From contig DGSO01000031.1 of assembly GCA_002393945.1 (NCBI GenBank), positions 1 to 64,000 on the forward strand: a stretch of 64,000 nucleotides of DNA, in the 5' to 3' direction. Shown here piece after piece: positions 14,319-23,568 of this stretch. The position numbers and the translations under genes are program-made. The notes under the pieces are model-generated. The model saw only the letters and a list, made by a program, of their open reading frames with translations, was not told the origin of the DNA and made no database searches. Numbering within the stretch: the first letter of the stretch is position 1; each line of letters opens with the position of its first letter. The stretch is from Bacteroidales bacterium UBA4360. GTDB taxonomy: Bacteria > Bacteroidota > Bacteroidia > Bacteroidales > UBA932.

Positions 14319-17072
14319 CTAACGTGCTGTCCGTATGGTTACGGCTATTGGGAAATGGTCTGAAAGGTCGGCAGCCCCGGAGGTTACGACCTTGGAAGAA
14401 AGAACTTCGGCAGGAGCCGATCCCTTGAGGTGGAAGATGTAGTCTATGCATTTGCGGGGGGCTTCGGTGGAATAGGTGAAATCGGCCCCGGAGAGCTGTT
14501 CCCAGTGCTTTTCAAGTTCTGCGACGGTCTCGCTTCCGGGGCGGGAGTTCATGTCTCCGCACAGGATGACCGGCTTCCCATATCCGGAAAAATGTGAGGC
14601 GAACCAGTCGTTCAGGACCACGGCCTGCTCTTTAGAGGACGCCTTGAAATCGAGGTGTGTCGATGCAAACACCATTTCTTCCGTCTCAATGACGGCAATG
14701 CTCCTGGGTTCGGAGCCTTCGAGTTTCGGAAGCGGGACGGAATAGCTTTTCAGGACTGGTTTGGCAGAGATGGCACCGTTTCCATAAGCCCCGCCGGCAA
14801 ATGGAAATGCGCTGGCAAAATGCCCGTCATAGCCAAGGGCATCGGCAAGGAGGGAAAGCTGGAATACGTTATGGCGGCGGTTGCAGCTGTCAAGTTCCTG
14901 GAGCGCTACATATGAAGCCCCGCTCTCACGAATCAGCTGTGCTACGTCCTGAAGGCTGTCTCTGTATTTGCCGAAAGCGCCCACGTTGTAGGTTAGGAGT
15001 TTTATTTCCTCTGAAGTGACCATAGGGGCGTCGGCAACGATGCTTTGCTCGAGTTCCCAGCAGTCCGAGTCGAATGATTCCTTGTCGTATGTCCCGGCAA
15101 GCATCCTGTCTATGAACATGCTCCAGCGAGGCTTGTAGTAATGGCTCACCAGGCCGCTCCAGAGACGGTTTGCGTAGTCGTTCAAGCGCTCGGAATCTCC
15201 CCATGTCGTAAGAAGGTGCCATGCGTTGTGGCGGTAGTACAGTTTCTCTTCCTCGGTAGATCCAAAGGACTCTGCGGCAGAAAGCCAGCGGTCCAGGCGC
15301 AGCTCAGGATGCGTGGCGCAGAGGGCATCGGCCCTGTCCATGAGTTCAAGCATCTCATTGCCGATGGCCCTGGCTTCTTCGGTGCGTCCTGCCCGGCAGG
15401 CGTCGACAAACCGTTCCCTAAGGGCAGGGAAGCGGTTCCCAAGGACCTGGGAGCCCATCTGGGCAACATCGGCACGCCAGATTACGCTGTTGCCGCCGTG
15501 GTCCATAAGACGCCTGAAGGCTCTTTCCAGGACGGCCGGATCATAGGGCGTATTGTGTGCAACTCTCCAGCTGTGGAGGCCCTGGGTAGTGGGACGGTCA
15601 CTCATGAGGACACCTTCCGATGCGGCGCCGCGAAGGTAAACGCTGTCTGCCATGGCCTTCCAGAATCCGTCCGGGCTGTGATGCCGACGGTCAAGGCCTG
15701 ACAGCCACTTGTCGTCGGAAATACCGGTATCCCACGCGCGCGAAAGGGTATATTCGTAGAACCAGCGGTTGAGGCCGAAACCCTCCAGCGTGCATCCTAT
15801 TCCTGAAGCACCGCCGTTTTCCAATGCGTCCGTAATGCGTTCGCTCTCCCTTCTGAACGGCCCCGAAAGGCGGGTATTCCCGCCGAAGTTCCCAAGGTAG
15901 CAGAAGATATAAGGCTGGCCGTAGAAGCCGTCGGTGTTCTTCCAAACCGGTGTGTGCTCGGTGTAGTAGTCCAGGATGGTTACTTTCCCCTCCGGAACGG
16001 CCTGCAGATAAGCTTTTACATTCTCGGGCGTCCAGTGCTTGCGGTCGTAATGGAACATCCATCCCATCTGGAGCCACTGGGCATCGGGATCTACGGCAGC
16101 GACGCTCCCGTATGCATTCCGGGCAATTCCTGCCAGGGTTTCGGGGTCCCATGAAGGAGAGTCTACTTCGTTGAAAAGGTCAAAGCCGTAGATATGGTCT
16201 GTTCCGAATATCTTCGTCTGCTCTTCAAGGAAATCCTTCTGGATGAGGGGGTAGAGGCTGTCGGATGGGCTCAGGAAATAACAGCGGTTCTTCTCTGAAA
16301 AGCCGCCCCATAGCGATACAGGCGTGATTTGAGCCTCAGGATACTTTTCTGCCAGAAGGCCGGGGACGTGGCCGGCAAAAGCAGGCAGGACGGGCTTCAT
16401 CCCAAGTTGCCTTTCCCGGCGCAGAATCTGTTTCTGGAGTTTGGCCTGGGAGTCTATCCAAGCCTGCGGCAGGGGACCGTCAACTCCGTCGATGTTGCAC
16501 ATGCGATGCCATGGCAAATGGGCGGGGCCCGTGAAGAAGCTTCGGATTTCGTCGTCGGTGAGGCCGTACTTTTTCCAGACCTTCTGCCAGACGGCTTCCT
16601 GTCCGGTTATTGCAAGCGGCATGTTCACCCCGTGCAGCGCCATCCAGTCAATGAGGCGCTCCCAGTCCTCCCACTTCCACCATACCATGGAATAGCCGAA
16701 GGTGCAGTAGTTAAGGAAAAACCGCTGCGGTACAAGTGCTTCCGTGCCGATTGTCTCTTCGGGCACCGGCATCTCTTCCGGACATTCCACTGCCTGCGAA
16801 GCATACCAGGAAACGTCGATGCCGGCTTCGTCCAGGTATCGGCCCAGACCCGCCGCCAGCGAATTCGCACTGTTCCCCTTGATCAGAATGCCCCCCTCTT
16901 GTGCCGATATCTCATAGAAGTCCTTCCCGCCGGCTACTTCCTTGAACTCAATCCTTGAGGCGTATTCCGGGACTATGCGGCCGGCAAGTTCATTGGCTGC
17001 CCGTTCGCCGGGTGTAGAGCATGAAAATGCAAATAGGGCGGCCAGGAAGAGTACTGAAAGGGATTTACGCAT
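14319..17072 (-). CDS. GH89 alpha-N-acetylglucosaminidase fused to an EEP phosphodiesterase domain
   Basis: The 917-residue lipoprotein (lipobox FSCS) carries a NAGLU-type GH89 enzyme at about 25-685, recognised from FFLNYCTFGYSMVWWKW, HGVNMPLAITGQEAVW, GFDLFNEVDSP and YIFCYLGNFGGN. Family members remove terminal alpha-GlcNAc, as in heparan or gastric mucin. Residues ~688-917 form an endonuclease/exonuclease/phosphatase domain with the full motif set: LLTYNVGAF, LQELD, STHLDF, CGDMNS and the catalytic SDHFP. The C-terminal half should therefore hydrolyse a phosphodiester or phosphate ester. I know of no standard GH89-EEP fusion. It has its own promoter 17-47 bp upstream, separate from the rest of the locus. 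Confidence 0.87.
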   Translation of the reverse strand: MRKSLSVLFLAALFAFSCSTPGERAANELAGRIVPEYASRIEFKEVAGGKDFYEISAQEGGILIKGNSANSLAAGLGRYLDEAGIDVSWYASQAVECPEEMPVPEETIGTEALVPQRFFLNYCTFGYSMVWWKWEDWERLIDWMALHGVNMPLAITGQEAVWQKVWKKYGLTDDEIRSFFTGPAHLPWHRMCNIDGVDGPLPQAWIDSQAKLQKQILRRERQLGMKPVLPAFAGHVPGLLAEKYPEAQITPVSLWGGFSEKNRCYFLSPSDSLYPLIQKDFLEEQTKIFGTDHIYGFDLFNEVDSPSWDPETLAGIARNAYGSVAAVDPDAQWLQMGWMFHYDRKHWTPENVKAYLQAVPEGKVTILDYYTEHTPVWKNTDGFYGQPYIFCYLGNFGGNTRLSGPFRRESERITDALENGGASGIGCTLEGFGLNRWFYEYTLSRAWDTGISDDKWLSGLDRRHHSPDGFWKAMADSVYLRGAASEGVLMSDRPTTQGLHSWRVAHNTPYDPAVLERAFRRLMDHGGNSVIWRADVAQMGSQVLGNRFPALRERFVDACRAGRTEEARAIGNEMLELMDRADALCATHPELRLDRWLSAAESFGSTEEEKLYYRHNAWHLLTTWGDSERLNDYANRLWSGLVSHYYKPRWSMFIDRMLAGTYDKESFDSDCWELEQSIVADAPMVTSEEIKLLTYNVGAFGKYRDSLQDVAQLIRESGASYVALQELDSCNRRHNVFQLSLLADALGYDGHFASAFPFAGGAYGNGAISAKPVLKSYSVPLPKLEGSEPRSIAVIETEEMVFASTHLDFKASSKEQAVVLNDWFASHFSGYGKPVILCGDMNSRPGSETVAELEKHWEQLSGADFTYSTEAPRKCIDYIFHLKGSAPAEVLSSKVVTSGAADLSDHFPIAVTIRTAR

Positions 17073-17088
17073 AATTGAAAGCTTTTCT

Positions 17089-17119
17089 CAAATGTAGCAA
17101 AAAAACGGCATATACACAA
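17089..17119 (-). promoter_or_regulatory. Promoter of the GH89-EEP gene
   Basis: On the minus strand TTTG (17119-17116) and TACATTTG (17096-17089) are 19 bp apart. The start is expected near 17083, a very short leader before the ATG at 17072. No ACCACAG operator is present here, unlike the other two promoters of the locus. Confidence 0.65.
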
Positions 17120-17120
17120 A

Positions 17121-17145
17121 GAAGGCAGCCTGATAGAGACTGCCT
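17121..17145 (-). terminator. Probable terminator after the lipoprotein at 17166
   Basis: AAGGCAG (17121-17127) and CTGCCTT (17139-17145) form a 7-bp stem with an 11-nt loop, 20 bp past the stop on the minus strand, followed by TTCTTTG. Confidence 0.5.
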
Positions 17146-17165
17146 TAAAAAAATATGTGGAAAAT

Positions 17166-19484
17166 TTATTTCATGTAGAGTTTGAAAACACTCAAACCAA
17201 CATTATGAAGGTGTCCCATGATATAAACTTCTTTATCCTTAACGACAACATCGCAACTTCCGGTGCTCTGGTCAGTATAAGTGGCACCTTCCATTACATT
17301 TGTTGAAGGGCCTGTTTCTCCAATCTGAATGGCTTCCTGATAAGCAATGTTGCTGCCGTCTTTTGCATAAGTTTCGAGGTCTGCTTTATAGTCACCGGTA
17401 GTCTTGATAATGGTGAGCCATGCACGGGCGGCATTATACATTTTGGTAAATGCCAGGTAGCTCTGACCCTCATATTCAAAGGGCGTAAAGCCAAAATGGT
17501 TCTTAAACACGGAATTGTCAAGATTCTGTCCCCAGGTCTGCCCTTCTGCTGAGTTAAGATCATAGAACATTCCGATGTTACTAGTAATAAGAAGGCCAGT
17601 CTTTTCTTTCATTGACATCTGATAGAAAGCACCCTTACCCTGAGATGCTCCGTAACCATAGTTGAATCCGTCAGGCGTCTGAGAAGCAAGTGCGCCGTTT
17701 ACAAGCTTGAAACGGGCAGTAGTTGAAGCACCCTCAGTATTGGTTCTAAACCATACATAACCGTCGTTCCAATCACCTACGACAGTGAAGAAGTCACCAA
17801 AACGACGCGATGCCCATGTGGGGAGAGTGTAATCTTTAAGGAGAACGGTAGGGGCTTGATCAATGCCCTTGTCATAGGCATATAAATAAAGATGTACTCC
17901 ACCTTCAAGTGCCAGGTTGCTCATTAGCAGAATCTTCTTTCCAGTAGTGGGATTTAGAATGGTCTTTACGCAAGACGTGTAGAATGTGCCTTCGTCATTT
18001 ACGCCGTCCATGCAAACATCTTTCTGTTTTGAAGGGTCAGTGAGGCTTATGGCAGTAACGCCCTTAGCTCCAGCTCCGGCCTTAACAACATAAACATATT
18101 CATCATCAATTGCGGCGTTACGGTCCAAATTATTGGTAAATGTGGGCCATTCTGTAGGATACTTGCCCCAGATGCGCTCAAAAGTGAGTTCCTTTACAGG
18201 CGCTACGACGTTGGAGATGGATGCTTCTTCGAAGATCTTGATCTGCTTGTCTGTCTTGTAAGGAGTTACAATGCCCACTACATCAAAGGTCGAACCGGCC
18301 TCGATGGTATTCTTGAGGTCGTAGGTGTAGAACTTGATTTCGTCTGTGCCCTGCGCTACGGTGTATGTATTCTTCTTCTGGATGTCGGCAGCAGTGGAGA
18401 GGCCGGTGACCTTTACGCGCTTGCTGATGATCTTGTCAAAATTGGCAAGAATCTGGGCGACTGTCATGGTCTCGGGTTCGGGTGCTGTACCCTCTGTGAC
18501 AGTAATTCTGCTGAAGTCAGAGGTGATGGCGCTGATTTCGGGAAGGCCGTAAAAATCCTTTACGGTACCTTCAACTTCGCCGTTGAGGACGCTGCCGGCA
18601 GCGAGATTGAGGCCCTTGACATAGATGAGGAGGTTGCTTTCACCGTCGGTCACGAAGGTGTTGGATCCGTTTACATAAGTTACGACAACATCCTTGATTG
18701 CACCTGCAAAGGGAGCACCGTCGGCAGTTGCGAGAGCTGCAATTTCAGCGAGGGTTATGGGTGCAAGACCGGTCTTGACAATCTTTGCGAGTTTGGCATT
18801 GGGATTTACAGAGAGGGTGTAAACGCCCTTTGCAGCAATGCTGATATTAGGTGAGCCGGGAGCGTCTGTGACGGCGAATTCCGTGTCAAGTTCGGGGGCG
18901 CCTGCAGCTGCAAGGCCGTATGCAAGGTCCCATGCTCCGTCGCGGCGGAATTTGAATTCGTCATTGTCCTTTGCTACAAGTCCGGTTGCCTCATACCAGC
19001 CGTTGCCGGCTTCTGTCATGGCAATATCGTCATTCCAGTTGCCTCCAAGGCCGATAACTGACCATTTGCCGTTGAGGTCAGGCTTGGTGTAGGTGATGGT
19101 GACATTGCCGGTGAGGGCGACGTCGGCAACTGCTGCGCCAAAAACGGCCTTGTACTCCTTGCCGGGTTCAAGGGCGTCGGTGCTGAGCAGCTTTACTTTG
19201 GCAGAAGCCTCTTTTGCTCCCTTTGCAATTTTTACCGTGCCGGGGAATTCGAGGACATTCTGGGGGAATGAAGTGGCTTTGTCAAGAGTGATGGTCACCT
19301 GGGCGTCTGCGGTTGCGGCTTTGTCTGCAGTGACTTTCACTGTTGCTTCCATGTTTGTGAACGCGTTATCGCCGGAAAGAGTGTACTTTACGGGCTCTTC
19401 AACGGGTTCCTGTTTCTTTTCGCAGGCGGCGAATGCAAGAACAGCAACGCCAAGAGCGAAAATGGACTTTGCAAAACGTTTCAT
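17166..19484 (-). CDS. Multidomain glycan-binding surface lipoprotein
   Basis: Starting at the ATG at 19484 (772 residues), the protein has a signal ending AFAACEKK. An upstream in-frame ATG at 19517 lies close to the predicted transcription start and is less likely. Domains in order are a beta-sandwich (about 30-140), a SusE/F-like carbohydrate-binding module (about 145-245, NDEFKFRRDGAWDLAYG), an OB-fold-like domain (about 248-420) and a propeller-like domain (about 425-772, RIWGKYPTEWPTF). The last region is homologous to the end of the protein at 28177, and both resemble DUF4623 proteins. It probably binds the locus substrate at the cell surface. It is expressed from its own operator-bearing promoter. 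Confidence 0.72.
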   Translation of the reverse strand: MKRFAKSIFALGVAVLAFAACEKKQEPVEEPVKYTLSGDNAFTNMEATVKVTADKAATADAQVTITLDKATSFPQNVLEFPGTVKIAKGAKEASAKVKLLSTDALEPGKEYKAVFGAAVADVALTGNVTITYTKPDLNGKWSVIGLGGNWNDDIAMTEAGNGWYEATGLVAKDNDEFKFRRDGAWDLAYGLAAAGAPELDTEFAVTDAPGSPNISIAAKGVYTLSVNPNAKLAKIVKTGLAPITLAEIAALATADGAPFAGAIKDVVVTYVNGSNTFVTDGESNLLIYVKGLNLAAGSVLNGEVEGTVKDFYGLPEISAITSDFSRITVTEGTAPEPETMTVAQILANFDKIISKRVKVTGLSTAADIQKKNTYTVAQGTDEIKFYTYDLKNTIEAGSTFDVVGIVTPYKTDKQIKIFEEASISNVVAPVKELTFERIWGKYPTEWPTFTNNLDRNAAIDDEYVYVVKAGAGAKGVTAISLTDPSKQKDVCMDGVNDEGTFYTSCVKTILNPTTGKKILLMSNLALEGGVHLYLYAYDKGIDQAPTVLLKDYTLPTWASRRFGDFFTVVGDWNDGYVWFRTNTEGASTTARFKLVNGALASQTPDGFNYGYGASQGKGAFYQMSMKEKTGLLITSNIGMFYDLNSAEGQTWGQNLDNSVFKNHFGFTPFEYEGQSYLAFTKMYNAARAWLTIIKTTGDYKADLETYAKDGSNIAYQEAIQIGETGPSTNVMEGATYTDQSTGSCDVVVKDKEVYIMGHLHNVGLSVFKLYMK

Positions 19485-19518
19485 AAGCTTTTTTATTAGG
19501 TTAATATGTTGTTTCAAG

Positions 19519-19572
19519 TGTGGTACACTGTGGTATCAATTGCAAATTTAGTAATAATTATATAAAAGGCAA
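19519..19572 (-). promoter_or_regulatory. Promoter with ACCACAG direct-repeat operator (lipoprotein at 17166)
   Basis: On the minus strand TTG (19572-19570), 19 bp and TAAATTTG (19550-19543) form a good promoter. Directly downstream, two ACCACA half-sites lie 10 bp apart (19534-19529 and 19524-19519), over the expected start. The same TAAATTTG plus ACCACAG direct repeat occurs at 36032-36057. The position suits a repressor. Confidence 0.65.
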
Positions 19573-19605
19573 TACCTTCACTGGAAAACTTTTACAAAAC
19601 AGCCT

Positions 19606-19693
19606 CTCGGGCACGAAAACGGGTGTTTCGGTGTCCTGGCGCATAAAAAACGACGGCTCGGGCACGAAAACGGGGGTTTCGGTGTCCGGGCGC
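19606..19693. repeat. Two 37-bp near-identical tandem repeats (period 51 bp)
   Basis: 19606-19642 and 19657-19693 differ at 2 of 37 positions. Each unit is an imperfect inverted repeat around GCACGAAAACGGG / GTTTCGGTGTCC. They lie between the GntR stop codon and the promoter of the next gene, so they could be a terminator or RNA stabiliser for the upstream operon or a dispersed palindromic element. No third copy was seen in the window. Confidence 0.8.
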
Positions 19694-19715
19694 GGGAAAC
19701 GAGTGGGTGAACTTG

Positions 19716-20741
19716 TCAGAAGGTATGCCTTCTGGTCATCCTGAAAGGATTGTGGACCTTGGTGAGCTGGCGGGTGAGGATCATGTCGGCGGCGATGCGG
19801 CCCATCATGGGGAAGTCTGTAGATACGGTTGTGAGGCCGCCCAGGATGAGTTCGTCGGTGGGGTCTTCGTTATAGGAGATGATGAAGACGTCCTTGCCGG
19901 TTTCCAGCCCGGTTTCCGTAATCTTCCTGGACAGGCCCACAAGGCCGTTGTCCAGCTGGGAGTTAAGGATTACGAAGGTGTCTCCGGGAGCGATGTCCTC
20001 CGGGACCGAAGACAAGAATTCCAGTTGCAGTCCGTTTCCACCGGCAAAACGTTCGATGCCTTTGCAGATTACGCTACCGTACAGTGAAGTGGGAAGGGTT
20101 ATAACCCTCAGGCGCTTTGTCTTGAACGGACCGTCAATGCCCTGATACAGGCCGTCGCAGATGTCGTTTTCGAAATCCTGATAGACAGCACCGAAATTGC
20201 CGCGGAGCCCCGGCTGGAGGTGGTCGATGAGGATGAGTTTCTTCACCGGAATCCTTGACAGGAGCCTGACAACCCTTTTCTGGGTTTCAGTGTCCATCGG
20301 GAAGTGGGGCGCTACTACATAGTAGTCGTATCTGTCAAGATGGTTGTCAAGGAAGTATTCCAGGATGTCCGGATTCTGGTCGTGGTTCAGGATGGTAATC
20401 TCTGCCTTCGAGCCAAGATGGTCGGCAAAGGAGTTGTACAGTATCTGCTTGTACAGGGAAAACTTGTCGAAAAGGACCAGAACCTCTGTTCTGGCGCCGC
20501 TTGACAGGTCTTTGACGTAGAAACCTTTGCCGTGACGGGCCTCGATGATGCCCTTGCCCACCAGGACGCCATAGGCTTTCTTGACAGTCTCCCTGGAGAT
20601 TCCGTATTCTGCGGCCATGACATTCATGGACGGGAGTATTTCACCCGCCTTGAGGGAACCGTTCCTGGCACCGTGCTCAATCTGGTCCACTATCTGTTTA
20701 TAGATGGAATTCTTGAGCTTGTTGTCAATCTTGATAGTCAT
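19716..20741 (-). CDS. GntR-family regulator with LacI-type sugar-binding domain
   Basis: The 341-residue protein has an N-terminal GntR winged helix (about 8-75: YKQIVDQIEHGARNGSLKAG, ISRETVKKAYGVLV, HGKGFYV). A periplasmic-binding-protein-like effector domain follows (about 85-335), as in AraR- and FucR-like regulators of Bacteroidota. It should bind DNA as a dimer and respond to a sugar. It is the last gene of the operon that begins at 36005 (17 bp after GH20). Two promoters of this locus share the same ACCACAG direct repeat, so it is the obvious candidate to bind them. Confidence 0.88.
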   Translation of the reverse strand: MTIKIDNKLKNSIYKQIVDQIEHGARNGSLKAGEILPSMNVMAAEYGISRETVKKAYGVLVGKGIIEARHGKGFYVKDLSSGARTEVLVLFDKFSLYKQILYNSFADHLGSKAEITILNHDQNPDILEYFLDNHLDRYDYYVVAPHFPMDTETQKRVVRLLSRIPVKKLILIDHLQPGLRGNFGAVYQDFENDICDGLYQGIDGPFKTKRLRVITLPTSLYGSVICKGIERFAGGNGLQLEFLSSVPEDIAPGDTFVILNSQLDNGLVGLSRKITETGLETGKDVFIISYNEDPTDELILGGLTTVSTDFPMMGRIAADMILTRQLTKVHNPFRMTRRHTF

Positions 20742-20758
20742 AGCCTATGCAAAGATAA

Positions 20759-22234
20759 TCAATTATTCTGACCTTGCAATTTGGCTTTTTCAAATGAGTC
20801 GAAGGTGCGGTAACCGCTCTGTGCGAGTTCGGATTCCGTATCCATGTCAAAGGTGTTGTAGCCCTTTGACCTGAGAACTCCAACAAGCTTCCTTGCCCTG
20901 TTCCTGAACTCCAGGGGATCCCTCACATCCGAAGGACTCCAAGCCCTTTCTGCTATGGCGAATGCACGGGGATAAAGCATATATTCGGCATGCTCCCCAG
21001 TGTAAACCAGTTCGCACCAGAGGTTCCCTTGGATACCAAGTACAAGTGATTCATCCATCCCTTCCGCAACAGGTTCATAACTGTACACATGGCGCAGGGA
21101 AGTGAGTTCTCCTACCGCGCGGGGCTCCTTGCGGATAAGGTCCTGGTAGTAGTTAAGGTACAGATGGCTGTTTGGGGACATCACCACTTCGTGCCCCATG
21201 GCATTGGCTTTTTCCCCTCCGGAAACGCCTCTCCAGCTTTGTACAACGGCATTTTCCGGGACACCGGTTTCCAGAATCTCATCCCAGCCGATGATACGCC
21301 TTCCATGACTGCGCACAAAAGCTTCAATTCGGCGCACCAGGTATCCCTGAAGCTGCCGGACGTCCGTGAATCCTTCCTCCTCCATGCGCCTACGGCAGTT
21401 TACGCAAAGCGTCCAGGTCTTCATCGTCGCCTCATCCCCGCCGATATGGATGTACGGTGAAGGGAAAATGTCCATGACTTCTTCCAGCACCGCCTCAAGC
21501 AACTTGAAAGTGGCCTCAGAGCCGGGACATAAATCCCATGCCCCAGTGCAGCGCTTGCCGTTTTCCAGCACGCACAGCACATCCGGATAGGCATAGCCAA
21601 CCTCCATGCTGTGCCCCGGCATTTCAATTTCGGGTATAATGCTGATATAGCGCTCTGCAGCATAGGCAACCAGCTCCCGGAGGTCTTCAGGGGAATAGCA
21701 GCCGCCGTAGCCAGAGGGGTCATCGGCCGATGTGAACTTATACTTCCCGGCCTCCCATTCGTGGTAGGTGCGGCCCACCCTCCAGGCGGTTTTTGCGGTA
21801 AGGTCCGGGTATGCCGATGATTCTATCCTCCAGCCTGCACTGTCGTCCAGATGAAGGTGAAGGACGTTGAGCTTGAGCAGCGCCATTGCGTCCATCTGCT
21901 TCATGAGGAACTCTTTGCCCTTGAAGCTCCTGGACTCGTCAATCATGATGCCGCGGTGGCGGAATCGCGGATAGTCGAAGATGGTTCCCTGCGGGAGCTC
22001 TCCCATCGCCCTGAGCTGCTCCAGGGTGGCCTTTGCCCTGAACTTGCCTTCCTTCGTGAGGGCTTCAACCTTGACCTTCTTCCCTTTGACTGTGATCCTG
22101 TAGGCCTCTTTCTGCTGCCAGGGCTCAAGATGGGCGATTTCCTTGCGGAAACACGTCCTGTCCTTCTCCGGGGAGTATCTTACCGGGGCGGGGATAAGAT
22201 TCAGTGCAAGTGCTATGAGAACGAGAAACTTCAT
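20759..22234 (-). CDS. GH20 beta-N-acetylhexosaminidase, exported
   Basis: The ATG at 22234 overlaps the upstream stop by 4 bp (ATGA) and gives a 491-residue protein with a short signal (MKFLVLIALALNLIPAP). An N-terminal GH20b-like domain is followed by the TIM barrel (about 95-430). The catalytic pair is D267-E268 in HIGGDEAT, preceded by the substrate-binding HLHLDDSAGWRIE. It should release terminal beta-GlcNAc or beta-GalNAc by substrate-assisted catalysis. It is one of three GlcNAc-directed enzymes in the locus. Confidence 0.9.
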   Translation of the reverse strand: MKFLVLIALALNLIPAPVRYSPEKDRTCFRKEIAHLEPWQQKEAYRITVKGKKVKVEALTKEGKFRAKATLEQLRAMGELPQGTIFDYPRFRHRGIMIDESRSFKGKEFLMKQMDAMALLKLNVLHLHLDDSAGWRIESSAYPDLTAKTAWRVGRTYHEWEAGKYKFTSADDPSGYGGCYSPEDLRELVAYAAERYISIIPEIEMPGHSMEVGYAYPDVLCVLENGKRCTGAWDLCPGSEATFKLLEAVLEEVMDIFPSPYIHIGGDEATMKTWTLCVNCRRRMEEEGFTDVRQLQGYLVRRIEAFVRSHGRRIIGWDEILETGVPENAVVQSWRGVSGGEKANAMGHEVVMSPNSHLYLNYYQDLIRKEPRAVGELTSLRHVYSYEPVAEGMDESLVLGIQGNLWCELVYTGEHAEYMLYPRAFAIAERAWSPSDVRDPLEFRNRARKLVGVLRSKGYNTFDMDTESELAQSGYRTFDSFEKAKLQGQNN

Positions 22235-23568
22235 TTGGAGAAAAAGCCGATGGTTGTAAGTATTTTGCGGTTGCCGCCGGTCTGGTCGTTCAGGTGCTGG
22301 CCTCCAGCCCACATGCCGGTGGAGCCGCCTCCGTCCAGGTTGATGGCGCCGACGCAGCCGAGGCCTTTCATGATTGCAGCCATCTCCAGGGTTGTTGCTC
22401 CCTGTGATGCCGTGATTCTGCCGTCGGCTACGAGAAGGACGATGCGGCCGTCTTCAAGATAGCCGGCTGCGGTGCGGTCTGCACGCTGGTTTACGCCGTA
22501 GATGTCATCGGCCCACATTTCGTAATTAGTCTCCCAGTAGCCTTCGGCGGACTTTTTATCATTGATGGGGCATCGTCCATTGATAAGCAGCATTGGGCCG
22601 CAGGTTATGGCGTTGTAGGGTTCCCATTCAGAACGCTTGCATGGATATGTGTCCGTGCCACCCTGTTTGACGGACTCTCCGGCGACTGACGGAATCGGCT
22701 CTTCATATACATATACCGTCCCGTGTGAAGGGGTATAGGACCAGTAAACTCCGGGCACTCCATCAGCGTCAACGCCCATCATTGCTCGTGAGACTGTGTG
22801 AAGTCTGCTGTCCGGTCCCCAGTACTGGCGGTCAACGTCCCAGTTGTCATCCTCTACGCGGAACCATGGAGTCTGGACGCCATCGCATACAGCAAGGCCG
22901 TTGGGCTTTCCGCTGCCGCCGAATATGCCTCCGTTAACGAGTACGAGGCAGTTTCCTGCTTCCTGGGCCTGCGTGTCGATGGTCTTGTAGTTCTTGGCCC
23001 CTGGATACAGCACCTTGAAATCTACATCTTTGGTAGAAGCTACGGCATACCATGCATTGAAATTGCGGCCGTTCAGTTTGTCCTCGGTCTTGTATACCTT
23101 TACGGATGCGGGAAGTCCCAGGCCGGTGACCTCAGTCCATGTAAAAGTGACGGCATCTATCGGATTGGGATCGGGTTCAGGCTCCGGCTCGGGTTCAGGT
23201 TCGGGTTCCGGCTCGGGAATGGAGGCCGTCTCGGCCCAAACCAATTTTGAAAAGACCATGTCCCCGTAGGCCTGTACGCCAAAGGTATAGCTCTTTCCGG
23301 GGGTGAGATCCCGGAAAGTATATGATTCGGAATTCTCCGGAAGAGTCTGGTATGGGGCGTTGCCGTTGTCCTTGAAGACATAGTAGCCCGTTTCATCCTT
23401 GGCATTGTCTTTCCAGGACAGGGTTGCCTCGGCACTTCCGGCATTTACGGTCACGCGGAGTTCCGAAGGGTCCTCAAGGTTCTTTTTTACAGTCTCTTTT
23501 GCACTGCTGCCGCAAGCGGCTACGCTAATCGCGGCTAAAAACAAGTACTGTAATTTCATTCTTTCCAA
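22231..23568 (-). CDS. Phosphodiester glycosidase (NAGPA domain) lipoprotein with FN3 domain
   Basis: The 445-residue lipoprotein (lipobox VAACGSS) has a fibronectin type III domain (about 35-115), a PEPEPE linker (about 118-138) and a NAGPA-type domain (about 140-445). The domain shows LVLVNGGIFGG, a mid-domain ITCGPMLLINGR and the hallmark INLDGGGST. Family members cleave GlcNAc from alpha-GlcNAc-1-phosphodiesters, as does the lysosomal uncovering enzyme. Bacterial members act on related phosphodiester-linked sugars. The start overlaps the upstream gene by 44 bp; ATG at 23559 is an alternative. A second NAGPA gene is at 53941. Confidence 0.85.
   Translation of the reverse strand: MERMKLQYLFLAAISVAACGSSAKETVKKNLEDPSELRVTVNAGSAEATLSWKDNAKDETGYYVFKDNGNAPYQTLPENSESYTFRDLTPGKSYTFGVQAYGDMVFSKLVWAETASIPEPEPEPEPEPEPEPDPNPIDAVTFTWTEVTGLGLPASVKVYKTEDKLNGRNFNAWYAVASTKDVDFKVLYPGAKNYKTIDTQAQEAGNCLVLVNGGIFGGSGKPNGLAVCDGVQTPWFRVEDDNWDVDRQYWGPDSRLHTVSRAMMGVDADGVPGVYWSYTPSHGTVYVYEEPIPSVAGESVKQGGTDTYPCKRSEWEPYNAITCGPMLLINGRCPINDKKSAEGYWETNYEMWADDIYGVNQRADRTAAGYLEDGRIVLLVADGRITASQGATTLEMAAIMKGLGCVGAINLDGGGSTGMWAGGQHLNDQTGGNRKILTTIGFFSK

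Noticed and set aside
19606..19693. Tandem repeats as a CRISPR array
   Set aside because: There are only two units, the 14-bp spacer is too short and no cas gene is in the window.
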